A DNA stretch of 7,766 nucleotides from Pseudomonadota bacterium (GTDB lineage Bacteria > Pseudomonadota > Gammaproteobacteria > Burkholderiales > Thiobacillaceae): assembly GCA_030836725.1 (NCBI GenBank), contig JAUPLV010000099.1, positions 1-7,766 on the forward strand. Reading direction: 5' to 3'. The translations under genes were made by a program, and so were the position numbers. The notes beneath the pieces are model-generated. The model was not told the origin of the DNA, did not search any database, and worked only from the letters and a program-made list of their open reading frames with translations. Positions 1 through 7,462 of the stretch are shown here, one piece after another (the first letter of the stretch is position 1; every line of letters begins with the position of its first letter).

Positions 1-1174
<1,174 letters not shown>

Positions 1175-1285
1175 GGGATGGGCCTGGGTGGGCTCGCTTG
1201 AAAGAGCCGGACGTGGAGAGAAGGAGTGGAGCCGGACGGGGCTGCGCGCAGGAGGCGCCGGGAGACGCCGTCCGGTGAAAACTTT
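1175..1285 (-). promoter_or_regulatory. trxA-rho spacer with inverted and direct repeats
   Basis: The spacer between the trxA stop and the rho start contains a perfect 8-base inverted repeat, CCGGACGG (1232-1239) and CCGTCCGG (1268-1275), separated by 28 bases. A further copy of the left arm lies in a 10-base direct repeat GAGCCGGACG at 1204-1213 and 1229-1238. The single right arm could therefore pair with either of two partners, giving alternative RNA hairpins. Rho synthesis is autoregulated by attenuation in the leader of E. coli rho, so a leader role here is possible, as is a trxA terminator. No clear U-tract is present. The repeats are seen in the sequence; the function is inferred. Confidence 0.4.
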
Positions 1286-1612
1286 TTAGATGTTGCTGTC
1301 GACGAAAGCGGTGAGTTGCGACTTGGAAAGGGCGCCGACCTTGGTGGCTTCGACGTTGCCGTTCTTGAAAATCATCAGGGTGGGGATGCCGCGAATGCCG
1401 AACTTGGGCGGAGTGGCCTGGTTCTCGTCGATGTTGAGCTTGCACACCTTGAGCTTGCCGGAGTATTCCTTGGCCACTTCATCGAGGATCGGCGAAATCA
1501 TTTTGCAGGGGCCGCACCAGTCCGCCCAGTAATCCACCAGCACGGGGACGCCGGCCTGCAGCACTTCCTGTTCGAAGGAATCGTCGGATATGTAATGAAC
1601 ATGTTCGCTCAT
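1286..1612 (-). CDS. trxA: Thioredoxin 1
   Basis: This is a 108-residue cytosolic dithiol-disulfide oxidoreductase, reduced by thioredoxin reductase, that supplies electrons to ribonucleotide reductase, peroxiredoxins and other targets. The active site WCGPC spans residues 32-36, the conserved buried acidic position lies in the VDYWAD strand, and the cis-proline is P77 in RGIPT. Length and motif spacing match E. coli TrxA. The ATG start at 1612 is supported by an AGGAG ribosome-binding site (plus-strand CTCCT at 1621-1625) eight bases upstream. rho follows 111 bases downstream, the conserved trxA-rho arrangement, and fdxA is divergent on the other side. An extra cysteine (C57) in the KVCKLN strand lies outside the active site. 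The assignment is firm. Confidence 0.97.
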   Translation of the reverse strand: MSEHVHYISDDSFEQEVLQAGVPVLVDYWADWCGPCKMISPILDEVAKEYSGKLKVCKLNIDENQATPPKFGIRGIPTLMIFKNGNVEATKVGALSKSQLTAFVDSNI

Positions 1613-1771
1613 CGGTGAAGCTCCTAATCTGAATTATGCGGGTGGCCGGAAGGGGCCAGGAAGTTTGGGAACGCGGGTAAAGCTGGAAAATTTGTTTTTG
1701 TGCCGATATGCTACATCAAAATTGCCGCCTGCAAACATCCAGGCATTTCTCAAACCATCTGGTAAATACGA
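1613..1771. promoter_or_regulatory. Divergent trxA/fdxA intergenic region
   Basis: This 159-base gap must hold promoters for both genes and is more AT-rich than its surroundings. On the plus strand, TGGAAA (1684-1689) and TATGCT (1707-1712), 17 bases apart, each match four of six sigma-70 positions and could drive fdxA. On the minus strand, CATAAT (plus-strand positions 1633-1638) matches five of six -10 positions just upstream of the trxA AGGAG site, but no good -35 accompanies it. No convincing Shine-Dalgarno sequence precedes the fdxA ATG. Promoter positions are inferred and weak. Confidence 0.3.
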
Positions 1772-2095
1772 ATGACATACGTTGTAACCGACGCCTGCGT
1801 GAAGTGCAAATATACCGATTGTGTCGATGTCTGCCCGGTGGACTGTTTCCACGAGGGGCCGAACTTCCTCGTCATCGACCCCGAAGAGTGCATCGACTGC
1901 ACCCTGTGCGTGGCCGAATGCCCGGTCGAGGCCATTTACGCCGAGGATGACGTTCCGGATGACCAGCGCGCCTACATCGCGCTCAACGCCCAGCTCGCCA
2001 AGGAGTGGAAGGTCATCATCGAGAGCAAGGATTCGCTGCCCGACGCCGACGAGTGGGCCCAGGTCAAGGACAAGCTGAAATACCTGGAACACTGA
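1772..2095 (+). CDS. fdxA: Seven-iron ferredoxin (3Fe-4S + 4Fe-4S), FdxA
   Basis: This is a 107-residue, acidic, low-potential electron carrier of the Azotobacter FdI / Pseudomonas FdxA type. By alignment to FdI numbering, C9, C17 and C50 should bind the 3Fe-4S cluster, and C21, C40, C43 and C46 the 4Fe-4S cluster. C12 and C25 correspond to the non-ligand cysteines of FdI. The motifs CVKCKYTDCVDVCPVDCF and ECIDCTLCVAECP are intact. The C-terminal half (from about 60) is the extension typical of this family, ending DKLKYLEH. Family members donate electrons to varied redox partners; FdI-type proteins are linked to oxidative stress responses. The precise partner here is unknown. It is divergent from trxA, and the AddB-like gene begins just after its stop. 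A strong Shine-Dalgarno site is lacking. Confidence 0.95.
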   Translation: MTYVVTDACVKCKYTDCVDVCPVDCFHEGPNFLVIDPEECIDCTLCVAECPVEAIYAEDDVPDDQRAYIALNAQLAKEWKVIIESKDSLPDADEWAQVKDKLKYLEH

Positions 2096-2124
2096 GCCGG
2101 CCGGCAATTCGCGGCGACGCTCCG

Positions 2125-4737
2125 TTGCCGCATGCCGTTGCCCGCGCCCTGCTCGATCAGCACGTCGACCGCCTGCCCGATTTATCCGGGCTGATTGTAC
2201 TCGTCCCCAACCACCGTGCCGGCCAGGATTTCGCACGCGCGCTGGCGCAGCAGGCCGGGCGTCTGGCGGCGCGCCCTTGGCGGGTGCTGATCCCGCCGCG
2301 CATCACTCCCCTGAAAAGCTGGGCCGAAAGCGTGGCCGTCGGCCTTGCCGAACCGCAGGCCCGCCGCCTGGCGCGCCTGCACGGCGTGCTGCGCCATGTC
2401 GACTGGCTTGGCAAAATCGACCGGTGGGCGCTCGCCGGCGAACTGCTCGGGCTGGCCGACGAGCTGTCCGCCGCGCGGCTGGGCGGCGATATCGGCTCGC
2501 GAATTCGAGCCCTGCACGCCGACGCGCTCGATCGTGAAACGGCGCTGGTCGAAGCGGTATGGCAGGCGCTCAACAGCGACGGCAGCGACCCGCAGGCGCG
2601 CTATGCGCGCGCGCTCGACACCTTGACCGAACTTGTCCGCCAGGCGCCCCTGCCGATCTATGGCTACGCGCTGGGCAGCCTGACCGCGGTCGAGCAGCAG
2701 TTTCTCGACCGTTGCGCCGAATGCACCGACGTCACGCTGTTCGAGCCATCCGCGGAAGACGGCATCGCCTTCACCCTGCATCAGGCCTGGCGCCTGACCG
2801 ACCCGCCGCTGCGCGATCGCGCCGCCCTGCTGGCCCGAACCCTCCCCGTTTCGCCCGTGCACACCCGCATCACCCTATGCCCGGCGCCGCACCTGGAGGC
2901 CGAGGCACGCGGCGTCGCAACCTGGGTCGCCGCCCAGTTGCAGGCCGGAAAACGCGCGCTTGCGCTGATCGCCCTCGACCGTGAAACCGCGCGCCGGATA
3001 CGCGCCCTGCTCGAACGGATGGACGTGCTGACGGCCGACGAGACCGGCTGGATGCTTTCGACCACCGCCGCCGCCGCCGTGATCGACCGCTGGCTGGAAT
3101 GCGTGGCGAACGACTTTCCCCACATCGAATTGCTCGATCTGCTGAAATCGCCGTTTCTGCTCGGCGATCCCGCAGCCCGCCAGGATCAGGTGCTGCAGCT
3201 CGAACTGGCGCTGCGGCGGCAGGGCGTCGCGCAGGGCATGGGCGACATTCTGCGGCTGGCGCATGCGCAATTCGGCGAACTGCCGGCATGGCTGGCCGCG
3301 CTGTTCAGCGCCCGCCAGGACTTCGTCCTGCGGCGCGCGCCATTGGCGGCGTGGCTCGCGCGGCTAGCCGACAGCCTCGCCCAGCTCGGCGCCGTCGCCC
3401 CATTACAGACCGACGCCGCGGGCGCCAGGGTGCTCGAGACGCTCGACACCCTGCGCCGCGACCTGGCCGACGACACCGAGACTTACAGTTTCAGCGAATG
3501 GCGACGCTGGCTCAATCTGGCACTGGAGTCGGCCAGCTTCGTCGACAGCCGCGTCGAGAGTCCCGTCGTGCTGACCTCGCTGCCCGCCGCGCGCGGACGC
3601 CTGTTTGAGGCGGCGGCGGTGATCGGCGCCGATGCCAACCACCTGCCCGCGCGTCCCGCGCCCGGCCTGTTCAGCCAGGCCACCCGGGCGCGACTCGGCC
3701 TTTCGACCGCTGCCGACGAAGCCAGCGCCACCGCCGACGACCTGATTCAGTTGCTGAACCAGGGACCGACGCTGATGAGCTGGCAAGCATGGCATAACGA
3801 CGAGCCCAACCCCGCCTCGCCTCTGGTGCTGCGGTTGCAGGCGCTGCATCTGGCCGCCTGGGGCGCCGCCCTGCCCGAACAGGCCATCGGCGCGCCGCCC
3901 GCCCAGCCCAGCGTGCTGCCCGAGGCCAGCGTAATGCCCGAACCGGTCGTTTCCGCCGCGCAACTGCCGCGCCGCTATTCGCCCACCGCTTACCAGACCC
4001 TGCTCGACTGCCCTTACCGATTTTTCGTAACCAGCGTGCTCGGCATCCGCGAACTCGACGAAGCCGACGACGCGCTCGACAAGAGCGACTACGGCAACGC
4101 GCTGCACCGCATCCTGAAAGCCTTCCATGACAGCGCGCCGCCGTTCGATCGCGACGCCGCGCTGACCCTCCTGCGAGAAATGTCCGACGCCGAATTCGCC
4201 GCGCTGCCCGCCTGGACCGCCGCCGCCTGGCGCAGCCGCTGGGAAAAAATCCAGCCCGCCTACGTCGACGCCTGGCTGGACTGGGTGGCTCGGGGCTGGC
4301 ATTACCAGTCCGGCGAAGCCGCATTCGAAAGACCGTTTAACGTCCCCGGTCTCGGAGAGATCACCCTGCACGGCCGCGTCGACCGCGTCGACGGCCGCAT
4401 TGATCGGAACGGTGGCGACGCCCGCACTGTCATCGACTACAAAACCGGCGCCGCGCAAGGCCTCAAGAAAAAACTCAAGGACCCCACTGAGGCTGTCCAG
4501 CTACCGGTTTACGCCTGGCTTGCCGACGCCGCTGCCGTTTACCTGCCGATCAACGAAGCGCCGGTCGCGCCGCTCGAACTTGGGGGTGAAACCGACGTCG
4601 ACGGCATCAGCCGCCGCCTGCCGGAACTGCTCGAAGCCATTGCCGCGGGCGCGGCGCTCCCCGCATCGGGCATCGACGCCGCCTGCCAGTACTGCGAAGC
4701 GCGCGGCCTGTGCCGCAAGGGGATGTGGACGCAATGA
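2125..4737 (+). CDS. AddB-like PD-(D/E)XK nuclease with iron-sulfur staple
   Basis: This encodes a double-strand-break processing protein of the AddB class, about 870 residues from the chosen start. The N-terminal half has a superfamily-1 helicase-like fold, beginning with a degenerate first motif (LIVLVPNHRAG, residues 23-33). It has no Walker A, so it is probably an inactive helicase scaffold, as in proteobacterial AddB. The segment around 3550-3700 (VVLTSLPAARGR, then VIGADANHLPARP) is the late helicase-like motif of the family. The C-terminal nuclease domain has GRVDRVD (D753), IDYKTG (D771, K773) and QLPVY (Q792, Y796). Cysteines C629 (LLDCPYRFF), C854, C857 and C863 (CQYCEARGLC) fit the 4Fe-4S staple of AddB. 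No in-frame ATG exists after fdxA ends. TTG at 2125 gives MPHAVARALL and is preferred; an ATG at 2005 would overlap fdxA by 91 bases. The partner AddA helicase is not adjacent. The start is uncertain, the family assignment good. Confidence 0.85.
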   Translation: MPHAVARALLDQHVDRLPDLSGLIVLVPNHRAGQDFARALAQQAGRLAARPWRVLIPPRITPLKSWAESVAVGLAEPQARRLARLHGVLRHVDWLGKIDRWALAGELLGLADELSAARLGGDIGSRIRALHADALDRETALVEAVWQALNSDGSDPQARYARALDTLTELVRQAPLPIYGYALGSLTAVEQQFLDRCAECTDVTLFEPSAEDGIAFTLHQAWRLTDPPLRDRAALLARTLPVSPVHTRITLCPAPHLEAEARGVATWVAAQLQAGKRALALIALDRETARRIRALLERMDVLTADETGWMLSTTAAAAVIDRWLECVANDFPHIELLDLLKSPFLLGDPAARQDQVLQLELALRRQGVAQGMGDILRLAHAQFGELPAWLAALFSARQDFVLRRAPLAAWLARLADSLAQLGAVAPLQTDAAGARVLETLDTLRRDLADDTETYSFSEWRRWLNLALESASFVDSRVESPVVLTSLPAARGRLFEAAAVIGADANHLPARPAPGLFSQATRARLGLSTAADEASATADDLIQLLNQGPTLMSWQAWHNDEPNPASPLVLRLQALHLAAWGAALPEQAIGAPPAQPSVLPEASVMPEPVVSAAQLPRRYSPTAYQTLLDCPYRFFVTSVLGIRELDEADDALDKSDYGNALHRILKAFHDSAPPFDRDAALTLLREMSDAEFAALPAWTAAAWRSRWEKIQPAYVDAWLDWVARGWHYQSGEAAFERPFNVPGLGEITLHGRVDRVDGRIDRNGGDARTVIDYKTGAAQGLKKKLKDPTEAVQLPVYAWLADAAAVYLPINEAPVAPLELGGETDVDGISRRLPELLEAIAAGAALPASGIDAACQYCEARGLCRKGMWTQ

Positions 4738-4949
4738 GCCGCGCCTATTACTTCAATTCGATCAATGGGTTTATTGCCGATACCGAGCACCACATCCCTG
4801 GCGAACTCGCGAGCCATCATGAATTTGCGCTTGAAGAGCCTGGCGATCGGTTCCCGCGCATGACAAAGCCAGACGTCACTGGTGGCAGTGATTGCAATAG
4901 ACATGCCCCAGGCGCAGGTGATAACTCACTTCCTCGCCCGGCTCGATGA
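4734..4949 (+). pseudogene. Truncated 5' remnant, possibly of a DUF2075-type gene
   Basis: An ATG overlaps the AddB-like stop (ATGA at 4734-4737), the usual sign of a translationally coupled next gene. The first 35 or so residues (MSRAYYFNSI, then GELASHHEFALEE) look like a genuine N-terminus. They resemble, from memory, the opening of DUF2075-type P-loop/nuclease proteins (pattern AYY-x-SI, Ile-x-Gly-x-Leu, FALEE). After about 4838 the resemblance stops. The frame then runs into the 3' end of the convergent fusion gene, overlapping it by 74 bases, and ends at a TGA at 4947-4949, for 71 codons. Those last residues are glycine, proline and arginine rich and look like antisense reading. I take this as a deletion or rearrangement remnant. 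It could instead be a short real ORF; a homology search would decide. Confidence 0.45.
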
Positions 4950-6450
4950 TGCGCTCACAGCTGTCGCACACGGTGCCCACGTCTATCAGGGTACGCTCGA
5001 AGCCCTCCACAAAGGGCAGTTCGACGCCGTTCTCCACCCGGCCGAAAGGCTTCGCCTTGACGATGTCGCCGCGGTAGCTTTCCTCGAGCGCCCGCCAGCG
5101 ATCGATCAGGTGCTCGGGCAGCCCATGCCGGCGGATGCAATCATCCATCAGCTTTTCGCGGTAATCGAAGACTTCGTCCGGGATGACCATCCAGTGGTGG
5201 CTGTTGCGCGGCCTGTCGCCGAAGTACATCTTTTCCCCGGTAAAGATCTGCCGCAGGAATGAATACACCTTCTCGATCAGGCGCTGCCTGGTCACGCCCA
5301 TGAAGTAGGGCGACAGCACCGGGTCGGCAAACACCCGGGTATAAAAATCGGTCAGGATCGCGTTCAGCAATTCGCCTTCCTTCAGCGCCGCCCACATTTC
5401 GGGATCCGGCGGAAACTCCCTCTGGTCGGAACCGGGCACCGGAGCGGTTTCTCCGGACAAATCTCGCGAAATCTCGCGAAGTTCCTTGAGCACGAAAGCA
5501 TCGGCGATGATTTCCGGGGAGGCCGCGCCAGCCCTGGCCGCACGCCCGGTTGCGCTCTCGACCATGTCGGGGTTTCCGGCCAGATGCACCCGCCATCCCG
5601 CGATGGAAGCGTGCTGCTCGAATGCGACGGCATCCGCCCGCCCCTGGCGGAATGGCTCGGGCGCCGCCTTGTCGCTGGAAACGCAGGGGACGTAATGGAA
5701 GTTCGGTGTCTTGCGGGCCAGTTCGCTCAGCTCGTCAACCAGATAGAGGCCGTCGCGTGTCGAACTGCCATGATAAAGATGGATCTCGCCTTCATGGCGC
5801 GACGCCAGGGCCGTCCGGACAATTCCGGCCAGGGGCGCGAGTCCGGTGCCGGTGCCGACCAGCAGCAGGTTCTGTTGCCGGTTTTGCGGCGCGTAGACGC
5901 AGTCGCCGTTGGGACCCTGAATATCGATTTCGCCGTTGACCTGCAGTTCATCGATCAGCCAGCTGCTCATGGCGCCGTTCTTCATGCGCTTGACGTGCAA
6001 TTCCAGGTAGGGATCCTCCCCGGGCACGCTGGCCAGCGAATAGCTGCGGATGACCCCGTCCGCTCGGCGCAGGTTGATGAACTGGCCGGCACGGTAATTC
6101 ACCTCCAGCGAGGGTTCGAGCTGGATGCGAACAATGTCCCCGGCCAGCGGCTCCTTGGCCACGACCACGGCTTTGAAGTAAAGATCCTCGTCGGCCGGCG
6201 GGGCGAACTCCATGTCGTGCTCGGGACGGCACACGCAAGGCAGGAAATAGTTCTTCGCGACCAGATTCTCTTTCAGGCCCTTCTGCGAGCCCTTCGGCAA
6301 TTCGCCGCTCACCATGCGCTGCAGGCAGACGTGGCAGATGCCGTCGCGGCAGGAAAAAGGCAAATTGACGCCCTGACGGAGAAAGGCGTCGAGCACGGAT
6401 TCGCCTTCCCGACGGTTGTAGGTTTTGCCCTGATAGGTAATTTCAGTCAT
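4876..6450 (-). CDS. Ferredoxin-FAD/NAD(P) reductase-truncated globin fusion
   Basis: This is a 524-residue cytosolic protein with four parts. Residues 1-83 are a plant-type 2Fe-2S ferredoxin (C34-x4-C39-x2-C42, then C72 or C74). Residues 88-187 are the FAD-binding barrel with RSYS at 135-138. Residues 193-320 are the NAD(P) domain with GTGTGLAPL (199-207) and GNP (292-294). After a linker, residues 353-465 align with group I truncated haemoglobins such as mycobacterial trHbN: DFYTRVFADP (Tyr B10 = Y370), Phe CD1 = F383, Leu E7 = L391, Val at E11 (V395) and proximal His F8 = H418. A C-terminal knuckle follows with C495-x2-C498 and C519-x2-C522. NAD(P)H electrons could pass through FAD and 2Fe-2S to haem, suggesting oxygen- or NO-related chemistry by analogy with flavohaemoglobin; this is inference. 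The start overlaps the cysteine-cluster gene stop by 8 bases, implying translational coupling. Confidence 0.88.
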   Translation of the reverse strand: MTEITYQGKTYNRREGESVLDAFLRQGVNLPFSCRDGICHVCLQRMVSGELPKGSQKGLKENLVAKNYFLPCVCRPEHDMEFAPPADEDLYFKAVVVAKEPLAGDIVRIQLEPSLEVNYRAGQFINLRRADGVIRSYSLASVPGEDPYLELHVKRMKNGAMSSWLIDELQVNGEIDIQGPNGDCVYAPQNRQQNLLLVGTGTGLAPLAGIVRTALASRHEGEIHLYHGSSTRDGLYLVDELSELARKTPNFHYVPCVSSDKAAPEPFRQGRADAVAFEQHASIAGWRVHLAGNPDMVESATGRAARAGAASPEIIADAFVLKELREISRDLSGETAPVPGSDQREFPPDPEMWAALKEGELLNAILTDFYTRVFADPVLSPYFMGVTRQRLIEKVYSFLRQIFTGEKMYFGDRPRNSHHWMVIPDEVFDYREKLMDDCIRRHGLPEHLIDRWRALEESYRGDIVKAKPFGRVENGVELPFVEGFERTLIDVGTVCDSCERIIEPGEEVSYHLRLGHVYCNHCHQ

Positions 6451-6841
6451 TCGTTTTCTCTCGATTTACGGGTTCGTCCGCGCAGCCGCAAGCGGGAACC
6501 TTGATCCAGTCTGCTTTGTGTATGGGTGTTTTCTGGGCGTCCCTGGACAGCTGCACGATGTTTTTCACGCCCAGGCGTACCGCCGCCTGCAACAGGTAAT
6601 CGCTGTTGCAGTCATATTCCCGGCATACCCGCGGCCGTGTTTCCCAGATGTCGCAACGATGCGCCCGTCGATCCAGGTGGATGCAGAATCCGTCCGGCGC
6701 CTTGTCGACGCATCCCTTGGGTGTTGCGCCGTCTTTGCCTGGCGAACGGTCATCCTCGTAAAAGCGCACCCGCAGGCGGCAGCAGAACGTGCTGCATCCC
6801 AACCGCCGTCCAGCATCGCAATCGATCACGCTGTCATCCAT
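6443..6841 (-). CDS. YkgJ-type cysteine-cluster protein
   Basis: This is a 132-residue protein with eleven cysteines: C8, C16, C20, C21, C44, C53, C63, C73, C78, C118 and C120. The core pattern (an early C-x7-C-x3-CC, then GFCIHLD, HRCDIWETRPRVCREYDC) is that of the YkgJ / UPF0153 family, whose members are predicted to bind zinc or iron. No enzymatic activity is established for the family in general. There is no signal peptide, so it should be cytosolic. The ATG at 6841 is the earliest possible start, because an in-frame TGA lies 15 bases upstream; the ribosome-binding site is weak. Its stop overlaps the start of the ferredoxin-globin fusion (sequence ATGACTGA), so the two are probably translationally coupled. 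A role in metal or cluster supply to the fusion is a guess from position. Confidence 0.85.
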   Translation of the reverse strand: MDDSVIDCDAGRRLGCSTFCCRLRVRFYEDDRSPGKDGATPKGCVDKAPDGFCIHLDRRAHRCDIWETRPRVCREYDCNSDYLLQAAVRLGVKNIVQLSRDAQKTPIHKADWIKVPACGCADEPVNREKTND

Positions 6842-6871
6842 GGACGTGTCGGGTCAAGCCAACGCTGATCC

Positions 6872-7021
6872 CTATTCCATGCCCACGAACGCGAGCACGG
6901 CAGGAACCATGAGCCAGAGCAGGCCCTTGATCAGGAAGAACAGAAATCCGCCCACGCCAAGCCGCTTCAACCATGCAGGCGCCACTTCCGGCCGGGCCAG
7001 CGCCCCATGCATTTGCTTCAT
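6872..7021 (-). CDS. Small single-helix membrane protein, 49 residues
   Basis: This is a short reading frame, ATG at 7021 to TAG at 6872. It has a strong ribosome-binding site GGAG (plus-strand CTCC at 7028-7031) six bases upstream. The first 22 residues are polar to basic (MKQMHGALARP, then AWLKRLG). Residues 23-47 form a hydrophobic helix (VGGFLFFLIKGLLWLMVPAV, then LAFVG). The charge pattern suggests a cytoplasmic N-terminus, with K32 inside the helix. It sits 40 bases after the roadblock gene and 30 bases before the cysteine-cluster gene, filling the gap in the operon. I do not recognise a named family, and no function can be assigned. A good ribosome-binding site plus a coherent membrane helix make it likely to be real. 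Confidence 0.72.
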   Translation of the reverse strand: MKQMHGALARPEVAPAWLKRLGVGGFLFFLIKGLLWLMVPAVLAFVGME

Positions 7022-7061
7022 GTCTATCTCCATTCGGCTTCCACGCCGTCAGGTCGGCCGC

Positions 7062-7445
7062 TCAGACGATGCCGAGCTCGGCTATTTCAGCCGCGGTTCT
7101 CCGGGCTTCAACAAGCATCATCCCGAGGTTCGCGCTCGGTCGCGAGACGACGGCAAGCACGGCTTTTTCGCCGATGCGCAGGAGCAGCACATAGCCCTCC
7201 TCGCCGTGGATCAGAATCTGCTTGAGACGCCCGCGATTCAATTCAAGCGATGCCTTTTCGCCCAGCGACAGCAGGGTCGCGCACATCGCGCCCAGGCGAA
7301 CACTGTTCACCTCTTCCCCCAATACCGAGGCAAGGGTATGCCCGTCCCTGGACATCATCGCGGAAGCCTGGATGTCGGACGAGGTGGAATTCAATTTCTT
7401 CAGGATCGGCGTAACGGCATCAGCCACCGCTTTCTTAGCAATCAC
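7062..7445 (-). CDS. Roadblock/LC7 domain protein
   Basis: This 127-residue protein is a single roadblock/LC7 domain, the fold of MglB and of regulators that dimerise and act on small Ras-like GTPases or on signalling proteins. Visible features are the N-terminal helix (residues 1-20), the strand SAMMSRDGHTLAS (28-40), the central helix with GAMCATLLSLGEKA (52-65), the strands LKQILIHGEEGYVLLLRIG (74-92) and AVLAVVSRP (95-103), and the C-terminal helix SANLGMMLVEARR (104-116). The start is GTG at 7445, supported by AAGGGG (plus-strand 7452-7457) six bases upstream. No MglA-type GTPase is in the window. It heads the likely minus-strand operon and is a paralogue of the partial gene to its right. 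The exact partner is unknown. Confidence 0.85.
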   Translation of the reverse strand: MIAKKAVADAVTPILKKLNSTSSDIQASAMMSRDGHTLASVLGEEVNSVRLGAMCATLLSLGEKASLELNRGRLKQILIHGEEGYVLLLRIGEKAVLAVVSRPSANLGMMLVEARRTAAEIAELGIV

Positions 7446-7462
7446 CGCAATCCCCTTGGTTA

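Noticed and set aside
1684..1706. Possible sigma-54 site (TGG followed by TGC) upstream of fdxA
   Set aside because: The GG and GC elements do not have the required spacing or consensus.
1634..2236. Minus-strand frame spanning fdxA
   Set aside because: It crosses the trxA/fdxA intergenic region antisense to a seven-iron ferredoxin with all ligands present, so it is not a gene.
3403..4458. Long minus-strand frame within the AddB-like gene
   Set aside because: It is an antisense shadow in GC-rich coding sequence with low-complexity Gly/Ala/Arg/Val content and no recognisable motif; the plus-strand frame carries the nuclease motifs.
4860..4885. Imperfect palindrome CCAGACGTCACTGG near the fusion stop codon
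   Set aside because: The central bases do not pair fully and no T-tract follows on either strand, so I do not call a terminator.
5461..5480. Perfect tandem 10-base repeat (ATCTCGCGAA twice)
   Set aside because: It falls in the linker between the reductase and globin domains. Both flanking domains stay in frame, so it shows no disruption and may be chance.
5584..6504. Long plus-strand frame opposite the ferredoxin-globin fusion
   Set aside because: It is antisense to a protein with intact cofactor motifs and has no coherent domain of its own.
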